From VFZS01 sp964353255 (lineage in GTDB: Bacteria > Acidobacteriota > Terriglobia > Bryobacterales > Bryobacteraceae): DNA of 64,000 bases. Shown here one piece after another: positions 1 to 10,059 of this stretch; the first letter of the stretch is position 1, and each line of letters opens with the position of its first letter. Location of the stretch: positions 1 to 64,000 of the forward strand of contig CAYGVJ010000005.1 of NCBI GenBank assembly GCA_964353255.1. The letters run 5' to 3'. Below the pieces are notes generated by a model. The model was not told the origin of the DNA. It was given only the letters and a program-made list of their open reading frames with translations, and did not search any database. Made by a program: the position numbers and the translations under genes.

Positions 1-330
1 TTCGCAGGGGGTGGCGCGATTCCGCTGGAGGCGCTGCGCCTCGGATGCGAGGCGTACGCACTCGACCTCAACCCCGTGGCGTACATCATCGAGCTTTGCA
101 CGCTCGTCTATCCGCAGAAGTACGGCAAGCCGGACGCAAACGCCAGGGGGATGACGGGCCCTAAGGGACCGGATGGACATCCGACCTGGGGCGGCCTTGC
201 TGAGGAGGTGCGGTACTGGGGCAACTGGGTGCTGGAGCGGGTCCGACGGCAGATCGGCGACCTCTACCCGCCCATTCCCGACCCGCAGTTCAAGGGGAAG
301 CGCCCTGAGACCGAGTTCGACCGCAGGACC
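1..330 (+). pseudogene. DUF1156 DNA methylase fragment (5' end outside window, 3' end lost)
   Basis: Frame 1 is open from base 1. It begins with FAGGGAIPLEALRLGCEAYA followed by LDLNPVAY, the SAM-binding motif I region of COG1743/DUF1156 adenine-specific DNA methylases. It continues with family-like text (YPQKYG, then YPPIPDPQFKGKRP) to about base 320, after which the translation becomes low-complexity Arg/Ser text and stops at 447. Members of this family are normally many hundreds of residues long, so most of the protein, including the downstream catalytic region, is absent. The lost 3' part coincides with the start of gspE homology in another frame. Either the gene is broken here or two unrelated sequences have been joined. 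DUF1156 methylases often sit in anti-phage clusters, but nothing else of such a cluster is in the window. Confidence 0.7.
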
Positions 331-386
331 CGCAGCAGGAATCCGAGCAGGCGCGCACGCTCGCGGCGCGCTACCGCTGCGAGTTC

Positions 387-1922
<1,536 letters not shown>

Positions 1923-1931
1923 GAGAACGCC

Positions 1932-2816
1932 ATGGGGATCTTAGCCGGCTTGCTCAAGGATCCTCCTCCGAAGTTCGTCTTCGAGCTCTCGGAGGCGGGC
2001 ATCGCCATGGGACGCCACGGCCGGCCGCCGCAGATCGGCTTCCAGCCGCTGGAACCCGAGGTGATCGCGGTGTCGGCGGTGCGCGATAACGTGCTGCGGC
2101 TGGAGGCGCTCACCGCCCAGGTGCAAACGCTGGCCCCGGCCGGCGACGCCCGCAAGCGTCACCGCGCGGTGCTCATTCTGCCGGACGGGAGCGCGCGGGT
2201 GTCGGTGCTGGACTTCGACGCCTTTCCATCGGAGGCCGACCAGCAGCTCGCGCTGGTGAAGTTCCGCGTCAAGAAGAGCCTGCCCTTCGAGGTGGAGACC
2301 GCGCGCCTGAGCTACTTCCTGCAGGCCGTTCCGGGCGGGCGGCTGGAGGTGGTGGTGGCCCTGGCGCCGCTGGAGGTGGTGGCGCGTTTCGAGGCGCCGT
2401 TCCGGGCGGCGGGTTTCCACCCGGGGCTGGTGACCAGCTCGACCCTGGCGGCCCTGGCCCTGGTGCGAGGCGACGCGCCGGCCGTGTTGGTGAAGCTGAC
2501 CGGACGCCTGCTGACGATTTCGGTGCTGGAGAGCGGGAGGCTGAAGCTGCTGCGCTCGATCGAGCTGGCCGAGGGGACCGCCGAGGAGATCCTCGGACAT
2601 CTTTACCCCACCTTCGCCTATGCGGAAGACCAACTGGCGGCCCGCCCCGGGCGGCTGCTGACCTGCGGATTCGACGGCGCCAGCCCGGAGCTCAGCCAGG
2701 CCTTCGAGGCCGAACTCGGGGTGGCGGTCGAGCCGCTGCGTTCCCGCTGGGGCGCGCCGACGGCTTACAACGCGGGTCTGCTGGGCTGCCTGGAATGGCT
2801 GGAGGACACCGCATGA
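1932..2816 (+). CDS. PilM-like actin-fold pilus/secretion assembly protein
   Basis: A 294-residue cytoplasmic protein placed between the assembly ATPase and a PilN-like gene, as PilM/GspL normally is. The sequence starts MGILAGLLKDPPPKFVFELS and has a middle stretch on pilus-type proteins that recalls PilM (VKFRVKKSLPFEVETARLSY). The classical ATP-binding motifs are only weakly recognisable. Family knowledge: PilM binds the N-terminal tail of PilN and links the cytoplasmic ATPase to the inner-membrane PilN/PilO ring. The stop codon overlaps the start of the next gene in an ATGA (2813-2816), implying translational coupling. Identification rests more on synteny and length than on strong motifs. 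Confidence 0.7.
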   Translation: MGILAGLLKDPPPKFVFELSEAGIAMGRHGRPPQIGFQPLEPEVIAVSAVRDNVLRLEALTAQVQTLAPAGDARKRHRAVLILPDGSARVSVLDFDAFPSEADQQLALVKFRVKKSLPFEVETARLSYFLQAVPGGRLEVVVALAPLEVVARFEAPFRAAGFHPGLVTSSTLAALALVRGDAPAVLVKLTGRLLTISVLESGRLKLLRSIELAEGTAEEILGHLYPTFAYAEDQLAARPGRLLTCGFDGASPELSQAFEAELGVAVEPLRSRWGAPTAYNAGLLGCLEWLEDTA

Positions 2817-3385
2817 AGGCGGGCTTCCAGATCAACCTGGCGGGCGAGCCGTTCCGCCGGGACCGGCCCGCGCTGGTGGCCTCGGCGGCGGCGGGCGTGG
2901 TGTTGCTGGGAGTGCTGGTGCTGCTGGTCGCGCTGGCTTTCGGCCAGCGCGGCCGCGCCGCCGAGACCAGCCGCACCATCGAGCAGTTGCGCACTGCGCT
3001 GCGCGCCTTGAACGCCGAGCAGACGCGCCTGGAAGCGGCGCTCCGGCAGCCCCAGAATGCCCAGGTGCTCGAACGCAGCAACTTCCTCAATTCCCTGCTT
3101 CATCGCAAGGGCATCAGTTGGACCAGGATCTTCGACGATTTGCAGGAAGTGATTCCCCACAACGTGCGGCTGTTCGCGGTCCGCCCGCAGGTGAACGCGC
3201 AGAACCAAATCACGCTCGATATGGTAGTGGGGGCCGAATCCGGGCCGCCGGTGGTGGAGATGCTCAAGCGCCTGGAGAACGCGCCGCAGTTCGGCGGCAC
3301 CTCCATCCACAGCACTCTGCCGCCCACGCCGTCGGAGCCCCTGGTGCGCTACCGGGTGACCGTGAACTACGAGCAGAGACTATGA
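2813..3385 (+). CDS. PilN-like inner-membrane assembly protein
   Basis: A 190-residue single-pass membrane protein. The N-terminus MKAGFQINLAGEPFRRDR contains the INLA-type motif that PilN uses to dock on PilM. It is followed by one hydrophobic helix (about residues 20-45, Ala/Val/Leu-rich) and a coiled coil (TIEQLRTALRALNAEQTRLE), then an alpha/beta periplasmic domain. The ATG at 2813 is chosen because it overlaps the pilM stop. A longer in-frame start at 2795 would duplicate the coupling and is less likely. Its stop overlaps the pilO start at 3382-3385. Confidence 0.8.
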   Translation: MKAGFQINLAGEPFRRDRPALVASAAAGVVLLGVLVLLVALAFGQRGRAAETSRTIEQLRTALRALNAEQTRLEAALRQPQNAQVLERSNFLNSLLHRKGISWTRIFDDLQEVIPHNVRLFAVRPQVNAQNQITLDMVVGAESGPPVVEMLKRLENAPQFGGTSIHSTLPPTPSEPLVRYRVTVNYEQRL

Positions 3386-3966
3386 CGGAAAGCCGGAGAG
3401 CAGGAAAATGGGGACAACCGCGCCTGCTGGCGCGCGCCGCGCTCGGGGTGTTGCTGGCTGCCGACCTGATTGTCGCCGCGGTCCTCTTCAAGCCCTGGGC
3501 CGGGACCGCCGAGGATCTGGAGCGCCAAGTTGTCAGCCTGCGCCAGCAGGTGCGGGAACGGCAGGCGGCGCTGGAGAAACTGCGCCGCGTGGTACACAAT
3601 CTCGAATCGGCCCGCCTGGCCGGCGATGAGTTTCTCGGGAGGTACTTCCTGGACCGGCGTACCGCCTCCTCGGCCATCGTCTCCGAGCTGCTGAGCACGG
3701 CCGAGCGGGCGGGCGTCAAGCAGAGGGAGGCCAACTACTTGTTCGAGCCGGTCGAGGGCAGCGAGACCATCAGTATGATGACGGTCACCGCCAACTACGA
3801 GGGCGCCTTCGCTGACTTGATGCACTTCCTCAACCTGCTGGACCGCTCGCCGCGGTTTTTGATCCTGGACGGCCTGCAAGCTGCGCCGCAGCAGTCCGGG
3901 ATGCTGCTCAACATCAACATGAAGCTGAACTGCTTAGTGCGGGGGGAGGCGGGAACGGAACCATGA
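3382..3966 (+). CDS. PilO-like inner-membrane assembly protein
   Basis: A 194-residue protein with a short cytoplasmic tail, one membrane helix (LLARAALGVLLAADLIVAAV, about residues 15-34), a coiled coil with LRQQVRERQAALEKLRRVVH, and a C-terminal ferredoxin-like domain typical of PilO/GspM (SMMTVTANYEGAFADLMHFL). It would form the periplasmic heterodimer with the PilN-like protein. The ATG at 3382 is set by the ATGA overlap with the upstream gene. The open frame extends much further upstream but only as out-of-frame text of pilN. Confidence 0.8.
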   Translation: MTESRRAGKWGQPRLLARAALGVLLAADLIVAAVLFKPWAGTAEDLERQVVSLRQQVRERQAALEKLRRVVHNLESARLAGDEFLGRYFLDRRTASSAIVSELLSTAERAGVKQREANYLFEPVEGSETISMMTVTANYEGAFADLMHFLNLLDRSPRFLILDGLQAAPQQSGMLLNINMKLNCLVRGEAGTEP

Positions 3967-4619
3967 CGCTGGGCGCGCAGCCGAAGAAGATAGCGCTGCT
4001 GGTAATACTGGCAGGGGCGGCGGGCTATCTCCTTTACAGCAACCTGATCTCGGGCGATGGGCGGCCGGTCACGCCGCGGTCCACCCTCCGCCGGGACTTC
4101 GACGCGCCCCCAGCCGCCGAGCCTCGCACGCCGGCTACCCCCCGGCCTCGCAGCCCGGAGTTCCGCCCCTCGCTCAAGTCCGGGCGCACGGACGGCGGCG
4201 TTGACGCCTCCTCGGCCGACCCCGCTCTGCGTCTCGATCTTCTGGCTCGGGTCCAGTCCGTGAAGTTCGAGGGCGGGGACCGCAACCTGTTTCAGTTCGG
4301 CCCGGCGCCGGCTCCCAAGCCGGTCCCGGCGAAGGCGGCCTCCAACCCGATCCTACCGATGATCAGCACGCCCCCCGAACCGCCGCCCAAGCCGCCGCCC
4401 ACCCCGATTCCGCTGAAATTCTACGGCTACACCAGCCCCGGCCCGGCCGGCGCGCGCCGCGCCTTCTTCCTCGACGGCGACGACATCCTGGTCGCCGCCG
4501 AAGGCGCGTTGGTCAAACGGCGGTACAGGGTTGTGCGGATAGGGCTAAACTCGTGTGTAGTGGAAGACGTCGAGCAGAAGTACCAGCAGACGCTGATGCT
4601 GGAGGAGCAGACGGGATGA
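3963..4619 (+). CDS. PilP/GspC-like periplasmic linker protein
   Basis: A 218-residue protein with an N-terminal membrane anchor (KKIALLVILAGAAGYLLYSN) and a long Pro/Ala/Arg-rich linker. The C-terminal domain (about residues 145-215) contains IPLKFYGYT, a short RRAFFLDGDDILVAAEGALV stretch and VVRIGLNSCVVED. These match the HR domain of GspC and the PilP lipoprotein, which contact the secretin. No lipobox is visible, so it is more GspC-like in topology. It overlaps both neighbours by 4 nt (ATGA). No secretin gene is present in the window, so its partner must be encoded elsewhere. Confidence 0.7.
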   Translation: MTLGAQPKKIALLVILAGAAGYLLYSNLISGDGRPVTPRSTLRRDFDAPPAAEPRTPATPRPRSPEFRPSLKSGRTDGGVDASSADPALRLDLLARVQSVKFEGGDRNLFQFGPAPAPKPVPAKAASNPILPMISTPPEPPPKPPPTPIPLKFYGYTSPGPAGARRAFFLDGDDILVAAEGALVKRRYRVVRIGLNSCVVEDVEQKYQQTLMLEEQTG

Positions 4620-5989
4620 AGCGCCGCCGTGGGGAGTCCGGCTTCGCCTTGCTGCTGGTGTTCGCCATGGCAGCCGCGGTGGCCCTGCTGCTGTACATGG
4701 AACTCCCGCGGGTGGCCTTCGAGGCCCAGCGCAGCCGTGAGATGATACTGATCGACCGCGGCGAGCAGTACAAGCGCGGCATCCAGTTGTACTTTCGGAA
4801 GTTCCGGAGGTTCCCGGCCAGCCTGGATCAACTCGAGGACACCAACAGCATCCGGTTCTTGCGCCGGCGTTACAGGGATCCGATTACCGGAAAAGACGAG
4901 TGGCGGCTGATCCACATCGGGCCGGGCGGGCTGCTGACGGACTCGCTCACCCAGACGCCGCCGGGATCGAAGAAAGAGGAGGCCGATGCGACAGAAGCAG
5001 CGAAAACCTCCGGCGGCCAGGAGACGCCTTCGGCAGCCACGCGCCGCCGTGCCAGCGAGATGGGTGGCCCAGTAGGAGGGGCGGTTCCCCAGGAAGGGGC
5101 AGCCGCTCAGGCCGACCCCACCGACCCCGGAACCGAAGCATCCGCGACGGCGCTATCTCCAGGGGGCGATCAACCGGTCCCGCCGGGCCAGAGCAATCCG
5201 CCGCAGGCGCCTCCCGAGCCTGGCGCGGAGCCGCAGGTAAGCGTGCCCTACGTTGTGCCAGGGCAGACGCCCTATTCCTATCCGCAGGTGCAACCGGGGC
5301 AGCCGTACCCCTACCAACCGTCGCCGGCGCAACCGGGGGGGCAGCCGTACTTTGTCCAATCGCCGCAGCTACAGCCCGGCCAGGCCTCTCCGTACACACA
5401 GATGCAGGGCTACCCGGTTCCGCCGGTAAGCCTGTTCCCGGGGCAGCCCGGCGCGGTCCAGATCCAGCTCGGCCGGCCTGGGACGTTCTCGCCGGTGATT
5501 CCCCAGCCGGGGCTACCGGCCAGCTCGCAGACCGGCGGGCAATCACCCACGCCTTACTACCCAGGGATGGCCGTCGGCCCGCCCCCTGCGCCGACCGAGA
5601 CAACGTCCTCGCCTTACACCAGGCGACCGGGCCTCCCCGGCCAGCCGTCGAACGCGGCTCTGGAGATGATCCAGCGAATCCTCACCACGCCCCGTCCGGG
5701 CGGCCTAGGGCAGCCGGTGACGCAGCAGCCCATCACCTACGGCACCGGCATCGCGGGGGTGGCCAGCAAGGCCGAAGCCGAGAGCATCATCATCTACAAC
5801 GAGCGCACCCGATACAACGAGTGGGAGTTCATCTACGACCTCCGCAAGGACCGCTCGGCGATCGGCCCGGTGGGCCTGACGGGCGCGCCGGCAGGCAACT
5901 TACTCACTCCGCCGCAGAGCGGCTCCAGCTCCGGAACGCTTTTCACGCCCACTGCGCCGGCCTCCGGCCGAGGGGGGCGCGGGCGGTAG
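4616..5989 (+). CDS. Pseudopilin-like protein with long Pro/Gln-rich tail
   Basis: A 457-residue protein that starts with a type III signal: a basic leader MKRRRGESG, then FALLLVFAMAAAVALLLYME. Prepilin peptidase would cut between G and F. Position 5 of the mature protein is Leu rather than the usual Glu, as in some minor pseudopilins. The region to about residue 105 is GspG-like (YKRGIQLYFRKFRRFPASLDQL, later RYRDPITGKDEWR). From about residue 120 to 390 the sequence is low-complexity, rich in Pro, Gln, Gly and Tyr (repeated QPGQPYPYQ-like text). The last 70 residues become ordered again (IIIYNERTRYNEWEFIYDLRKD). Last gene of the overlapping operon. Confidence 0.75.
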   Translation: MKRRRGESGFALLLVFAMAAAVALLLYMELPRVAFEAQRSREMILIDRGEQYKRGIQLYFRKFRRFPASLDQLEDTNSIRFLRRRYRDPITGKDEWRLIHIGPGGLLTDSLTQTPPGSKKEEADATEAAKTSGGQETPSAATRRRASEMGGPVGGAVPQEGAAAQADPTDPGTEASATALSPGGDQPVPPGQSNPPQAPPEPGAEPQVSVPYVVPGQTPYSYPQVQPGQPYPYQPSPAQPGGQPYFVQSPQLQPGQASPYTQMQGYPVPPVSLFPGQPGAVQIQLGRPGTFSPVIPQPGLPASSQTGGQSPTPYYPGMAVGPPPAPTETTSSPYTRRPGLPGQPSNAALEMIQRILTTPRPGGLGQPVTQQPITYGTGIAGVASKAEAESIIIYNERTRYNEWEFIYDLRKDRSAIGPVGLTGAPAGNLLTPPQSGSSSGTLFTPTAPASGRGGRGR

Positions 5990-5993
5990 GGCC

Positions 5994-7088
5994 ATGCCCG
6001 CCGTTTTCTTGCTGTTGTCGTGCCTGGCAATCCTACAGGCTGAAGGCCTGTCTCACGAAAGCCTGCCCCAACGCCCCCGGGCGCGGGAGATCGGCCTGGT
6101 GGTGGGCGTGCTGCCGCCGGGGCCATTGAACGCCATCACCGACGTGGCCGGCGTGGCCGTCGGCCACTCCACCGTGATCCGCGGTGACAGCATACGCACT
6201 GGCGTTACGGCCATCCTGCCCCACTCCGGCAATCTGTTTAGGGAGAAGGTGCCGGGCGCGGTCTTCGTCGGCAACGGCTTCGGCAAGCTGATGGGTTCGA
6301 CCCAGGTCAACGAGCTGGGCGAGATCGAGACCCCGATTCTGCTGACCTCGACGCTGAACGTGCCGCGGGTGGCGGACGCGCTGCTGGACTACATGCTGGG
6401 CCTGGAGGGCAACGAAGACGTCCCCTCGATCAACCCGCTGGTAGCTGAGACCAATGACGGCGCCCTGAACGACATCCGCGGGCGGCACGTGGGCCGCGAG
6501 GAGGTTTTTGGCGCCCTTGCGGGCGCGAGGCGCGGCCCGGTCGAGGAAGGAGCCGTCGGCGCCGGGACCGGCACCATCGCCTTCGGTTTCAAAGGCGGCA
6601 TCGGCACGGCCTCGCGGCGCCTGAGCGAGGCGCAGGGCGGCTACACCGTCGGGGTGCTGGTGCAGACCAACTTCGGCGGCAATCTCACCATCGCGGGCGC
6701 GCCGGTGGGCCGGGAGCTGAAGGCTGCCCGCGAGGGCACACCAGACGGCTCGGTGATCATTGTCATCGCCACCGACGCGCCGGTGGACGCGCGCAACCTC
6801 CGGCGCATGGCCGCCCGCTCGATGATGGGCCTGGCGCGCACCGGCTCTTCGGCCTCGAACGGCAGCGGCGACTATGCCATCGCCTTCTCCACCGCACCGC
6901 GCGAGGCCAGGCTGCTCTCCAACGACGCCATGTCCCCGCTGTTTCTGGCGGTCATCGAGGCCACCGAGGAGTCGGTCTACAACTCCCTGTTCCGGGCGTC
7001 CACTACCACCGGCCGCGGCCGCACGGTGGAGGCCCTGCCGCTGGAGCCGACGATTCGAATCCTGCGGAAGTACGGGGTGGTGAGGTAG
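5994..7088 (+). CDS. S58 family aminopeptidase (DmpA-like), exported
   Basis: A 364-residue Ntn-hydrolase-type peptidase of the DmpA/BapA family, which self-cleaves to expose an N-terminal Ser. Diagnostic text: GLVVGVLPPGPLNAITDVAGVAVG at the start of the domain, NDGALNDIRGRHV, GAGTGTIAFGFKGGIGTASR (cleavage expected before Ser206 in GTAS), VGVLVQTNFGG and FSTA near the end. The first 17 residues are hydrophobic (MPAVFLLLSCLAILQAEG), a probable signal peptide. A hairpin of the interspersed family (6035-6051) is encoded within residues 14-20. The start lies 4 nt after the pseudopilin stop, so it may be co-transcribed with the pilus operon without obvious functional link. Confidence 0.9.
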   Translation: MPAVFLLLSCLAILQAEGLSHESLPQRPRAREIGLVVGVLPPGPLNAITDVAGVAVGHSTVIRGDSIRTGVTAILPHSGNLFREKVPGAVFVGNGFGKLMGSTQVNELGEIETPILLTSTLNVPRVADALLDYMLGLEGNEDVPSINPLVAETNDGALNDIRGRHVGREEVFGALAGARRGPVEEGAVGAGTGTIAFGFKGGIGTASRRLSEAQGGYTVGVLVQTNFGGNLTIAGAPVGRELKAAREGTPDGSVIIVIATDAPVDARNLRRMAARSMMGLARTGSSASNGSGDYAIAFSTAPREARLLSNDAMSPLFLAVIEATEESVYNSLFRASTTTGRGRTVEALPLEPTIRILRKYGVVR

Positions 7089-7111
7089 GGGCGAGCAGGC
7101 CCGACCCCTAC
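7085..7111. terminator. Hairpin between convergent S58 peptidase and vapC
   Basis: Seven-bp arms GTAGGGG (7085-7091) and CCCCTAC (7105-7111) include both convergent stop codons (TAG 7086-7088; complement TAG 7108-7110). No T-tract follows, so it is a hairpin that could act as a bidirectional terminator rather than a canonical intrinsic one. Confidence 0.45.
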
Positions 7112-7533
7112 AGTATCTCTACCAGGCCCTCTCGGCCGGCTGTGAGCGCGAGCATGCCGCGATCCAGGGTGGCGACGGTGCCCCCGCGAGACGCGGCGAG
7201 CGCAATCAGATATGCGTCGGTGATCTGGCGGTGCCCCACAATCATTTGTTCACGCGGGAGGGCCTGATTCAGCGGCAGATCGTCCGGCCAGAATTCGTGT
7301 TCGGGTAGGGAAGTGATCTGCTCCAACAGGAGCAGGGCTGCGCCCGGCGAAACCGCCTGGGAAGTGAAGTTGGGATTGCTGGAAATGCGAACGAAGCCCG
7401 TCTGGGTGAGTGGGCAGGTCCGGAAACCGGCCGCCCGCCTCCTGGCGAACCAAGCTTGTGCCTCATGGTGGTGTACGTGGGACGGCCACGCCAGGGCCAG
7501 CAGGACGTTGATGTCCAGAAGGGCCGGCTTCAC
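7108..7533 (-). CDS. vapC: VapC-type PIN-domain ribonuclease toxin
   Basis: A 141-residue PIN domain. Acidic residues expected for the metal site are present: D8 in LLDINVLLALAW, a Glu-rich early helix, the ITDAYLIALAA segment with D, and TLDRGM near the C-terminus. Length is typical. The start overlaps the vapB stop by 4 nt (7530-7533), the normal antitoxin-toxin coupling. Function inferred from family: RNA cleavage restrained by VapB. Confidence 0.85.
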   Translation of the reverse strand: MKPALLDINVLLALAWPSHVHHHEAQAWFARRRAAGFRTCPLTQTGFVRISSNPNFTSQAVSPGAALLLLEQITSLPEHEFWPDDLPLNQALPREQMIVGHRQITDAYLIALAASRGGTVATLDRGMLALTAGREGLVEIL

Positions 7534-7757
7534 GGCTCGTCCTCAGCCGCGAGAGTCTTTTCCAGGGTAATCGACTCCGCGCCTTCCGGCACGGCGAAGC
7601 ACGGAAACGGCTTCCGGGTGTCAATCGATACCGCCGGCCTCAGTCCTCGCCGGGCCAACTCGGCTAGCGCATCCCCCAGCGAGATGGCCTTCAGAGCAGC
7701 CAGCGAGCGGGCAGCCAGGTAGATGTCGTCTGGCAAGTTGACGGTGGTTCGCATCAT
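7530..7757 (-). CDS. vapB: VapB-type ribbon-helix-helix antitoxin
   Basis: A 75-residue protein with N-terminal RHH text MMRTTVNLPDDIYLAARSLA and a toxin-binding tail ending LEKTLAAEDEP. Two tandem ATG codons exist (7757 and 7754). The second sits exactly 7 nt downstream of a perfect TATAAT, so transcription may begin at its A and the protein may start MRTTVNLP. The start codons lie within the operator palindrome at 7752-7761, consistent with autorepression by the VapBC complex. Confidence 0.85.
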   Translation of the reverse strand: MMRTTVNLPDDIYLAARSLAALKAISLGDALAELARRGLRPAVSIDTRKPFPCFAVPEGAESITLEKTLAAEDEP

Positions 7758-7778
7758 GATGATTATAACATCATGATG
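7752..7778 (-). promoter_or_regulatory. vapBC operator-promoter: two palindromes around a TATAAT
   Basis: Two identical 10-bp palindromes CATCATGATG (7752-7761 and 7769-7778) flank a 7-bp spacer reading TTATAAT on the minus strand, which supplies a consensus -10 (7767-7762). Both vapB ATG codons are inside or beside the proximal palindrome. RHH antitoxins bind short repeated palindromes with a helical-turn spacing, so this is a probable autoregulatory site that would occlude the -10 and the start codon together. No -35 consensus is visible. Confidence 0.75.
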
Positions 7779-7785
7779 CTGGAGC

Positions 7786-9555
7786 TCACGGCACCCCCAC
7801 CGGCGGCATGCTCAGCACGCCAGGCTCCTCGATCACAGAGCGCAACTGGCCTGTGACCGGCTGGATCATCCGCAGCAGGCGCACCAGGACGCCGGTGGAG
7901 GCGTCTGGTTGTTCGGCTTGCAGCCCCCACTGGGCGAGCCGATCCAGGAGCAGTTCCAGGCTGCCACGCTTGCGCGGGAACACCTCGATATTGACGTCCT
8001 CGGCTTCGGGGACCCCGGCCGCAACCTTGGCCAGCCGGAGAGCTGCGGGGAACCCGCCCAGCTCATCAACCAAGCCCAGAGCCTTGGCATCCTCGCCGGT
8101 CCAGATGCGTCCGCGGGCCATCTGAAGCACCCGGGCCTTGGGCAAGCGGCGGCCCTCGGCCACCTTGGAAGTGAAGTCGGCGTAGACGCGATCCAGCCAG
8201 GCCTGGAAGCGCGCCCACTCGGCCGGGGTGTAGTCCGCCGTGCCAGTCCACATGGTGGCGTTGCGGCCGGAGTGGACCTCATCCCAGGAGATGCCCAGCT
8301 TGTCCCAGAAACCCGCGGTGAGCACCTTGCCGGCTAGCACGCCGATCGAGCCAGTGATGGTGCCCGGCTGCGCCACGATCTGATGGGCGGCCATGGCCAC
8401 GAAGTAGCCGCCCGAGCCGGCCACGTCGCCCATGGTGACGATAACCGGCTTGCCGGCCTTGCGCGCCCGCACGGTCTCGCGCCAGATGGCGTCGGAGGCG
8501 ACATAGGAGCCGCCCGGGCTGTCAATGCGGAAGATGATCGCCTTGACAGCGCGGTCCTCGATCGCCGCACGGAAGGCCGCGGTGAGGGTGTCGGAGCCCA
8601 TCGAAGGACTGCCGTAGAGGGGATCGAACCCGCTCTTGCCGCGGTGGACGCTGCCGACGCCGTAGATCAGCGCGACCGTCTTGCCGCTCCGGTGCGGCCT
8701 CCCGGCCCGGTCCAGGTAGGTGGCCAAGGAGAGGAACTCGGCGTCCGGTCCCGCCTCCTGCTTGACGCGATCGCGAAGCTCATCCTTGTAAACGAGGCCA
8801 TCCACGAGCTTGGCGTCTAGAGCTTCCTGGCCCAGGAGCGGCCCGCGATCGATCCAGGCCCGCACCTGGTCTTCGCTCATCCCGCGGCCCTGGCTGATGC
8901 CTTTCACCAACTGAGAGAACCAGGAGAGCATGACCTTCTCCAGCGCCGCGCGGTGCGCGGGAGTGTACTTCTTCTCGGTGAGCGTGTTCATGGCGTTCTT
9001 GTACTCGTAGCGGTGGTCCAGGCGCGGCTTGAGGCCGAGCTTGTCCAGCGTGCCGCGAAGGAAGTAACTTTCCATGAGGATGCCCGTCAGCCCGACGTCG
9101 CCGGAGGGTTGGAGCAGGATCTCCTCGAAGCCGGTGGCGAGGTAGTAGGAGCCGCCGGAAGGCTCGAACTCGCCGAAGGTTTCAGCAAAGGCAATGGCGA
9201 ACTTCTTCCGCGCGCGGAAGCTCAGCACCGCCTGACGCAACTCCTGGACCTGGGCCATGCCCAGGGGGGCTCTGCCGAGCCGGGCCACCAGGCCCACGAC
9301 GCGGCGGTCTCCGGCAGCGCGCTCGAGGGCCTCCACGGTGTCGCGCACCACGAGCGTGCCGGAGAGCATGGCGCGCGCCAGCGCATCATCGGGGACGTCC
9401 TCGACGAGAGCGGTTTCCAAGTTCACCTCCAGGATGGTCTTGCCGGGTACGCGGGCCGCCAGGCGCACGGCGAGAGCCACCACCAAAACCACGGCAGTCA
9501 GGAAAACAACCAGCCCGCCGACGATCGCAAGCAGGCGCGCGAGAGCTTTTCTCAT
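7786..9555 (-). CDS. sppA: Signal peptide peptidase SppA, 67-kDa type
   Basis: A 589-residue inner-membrane serine protease with two tandem SppA domains. An N-terminal membrane helix (LARLLAIVGGLVVFLTAVVL) is followed by the N-domain carrying the catalytic Lys (YEYKNAMNTLT, near residue 185) and the C-domain carrying the nucleophile Ser in GDVAGSGGYFVAMAA (near 381). Family role: degrades cleaved signal peptides in the membrane. ATG 9555 is chosen. A GTG at 9570 would add five residues. The 5' end faces a 40-bp repeat (9572-9611) that is also the 5' region of rluD. Confidence 0.9.
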   Translation of the reverse strand: MRKALARLLAIVGGLVVFLTAVVLVVALAVRLAARVPGKTILEVNLETALVEDVPDDALARAMLSGTLVVRDTVEALERAAGDRRVVGLVARLGRAPLGMAQVQELRQAVLSFRARKKFAIAFAETFGEFEPSGGSYYLATGFEEILLQPSGDVGLTGILMESYFLRGTLDKLGLKPRLDHRYEYKNAMNTLTEKKYTPAHRAALEKVMLSWFSQLVKGISQGRGMSEDQVRAWIDRGPLLGQEALDAKLVDGLVYKDELRDRVKQEAGPDAEFLSLATYLDRAGRPHRSGKTVALIYGVGSVHRGKSGFDPLYGSPSMGSDTLTAAFRAAIEDRAVKAIIFRIDSPGGSYVASDAIWRETVRARKAGKPVIVTMGDVAGSGGYFVAMAAHQIVAQPGTITGSIGVLAGKVLTAGFWDKLGISWDEVHSGRNATMWTGTADYTPAEWARFQAWLDRVYADFTSKVAEGRRLPKARVLQMARGRIWTGEDAKALGLVDELGGFPAALRLAKVAAGVPEAEDVNIEVFPRKRGSLELLLDRLAQWGLQAEQPDASTGVLVRLLRMIQPVTGQLRSVIEEPGVLSMPPVGVP

Positions 9556-9571
9556 AGCGTTGATCCTCACA

Positions 9572-9611
9572 GCTACAATCGAAGGGTAACCGATTTGAGG
9601 GTGACTGCCAA
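9572..9611. repeat. 40-bp direct repeat, copy 1 (orphan rluD 5' end)
   Basis: Identical over 40 of 40 bases to 10454-10493, offset 882 bp. It contains the TACAAT -10-like hexamer and the first codons of rluD (TTG AGG GTG ACT GCC AA). After the repeat the rluD-like frame here continues only nine codons and stops at 9637-9639. The repeat pair brackets the HEPN/MNT module, as if insertion duplicated the 5' end of rluD. Confidence 0.9.
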
Positions 9612-9639
9612 TAGTGCCGCCGCGGACCCGAGCGGCTGA

Positions 9640-10059
9640 TCACCCTCCGGCGAGAAAGGCCTCCAACTCTCTCAGAAGCGTCTCCCTCGCCAGGTGGGCC
9701 AGCTCTAAAGCTTCTTTGTCCTGGCCAGGCAACAGGTCGGGAATGTCGCCCGGATACCGGATATCCGCTCCGTAAGGGGTCAGAACCACGCAGCGGTCCA
9801 GCGAGCGGGCGATCTCAGGCGCCACCTTGGAAACCAAGTCCAGGAGCTGACGGAGGTTGTGGATCTTCGGGAATTCCACTTGTTGGCGAACCAGGAATGC
9901 TTTGAGGTATTTCTCGACCGCCTGCTGGCAGTGAAATGCCACAATCTGCCGCAACCTGTCGTTGGCCTCAAGCAACTGTGTGGCCGCCTGATAGTCCAGC
10001 TCGGCCTTGTCGATCCACTGTTGCACCAGCTCGCGCAGGACTTCCTCAGGAGGCCTCAT
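9640..10059 (-). CDS. HEPN-domain toxin of a HEPN/MNT pair
   Basis: A 139-residue helical HEPN protein: VQQWIDKAELDYQAATQLLEA, then FHCQQAVEKYLKAFLV, the classic HEPN segment around the conserved His/Lys helix, and a C-terminal LARETLLRELEAFL helix. HEPN proteins paired with MNT nucleotidyltransferases act as RNases or as targets of the nucleotidyltransferase. The ATG 10059 overlaps the 3' end of the MNT gene by 14 nt, so the two are translated together. Confidence 0.85.
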   Translation of the reverse strand: MRPPEEVLRELVQQWIDKAELDYQAATQLLEANDRLRQIVAFHCQQAVEKYLKAFLVRQQVEFPKIHNLRQLLDLVSKVAPEIARSLDRCVVLTPYGADIRYPGDIPDLLPGQDKEALELAHLARETLLRELEAFLAGG

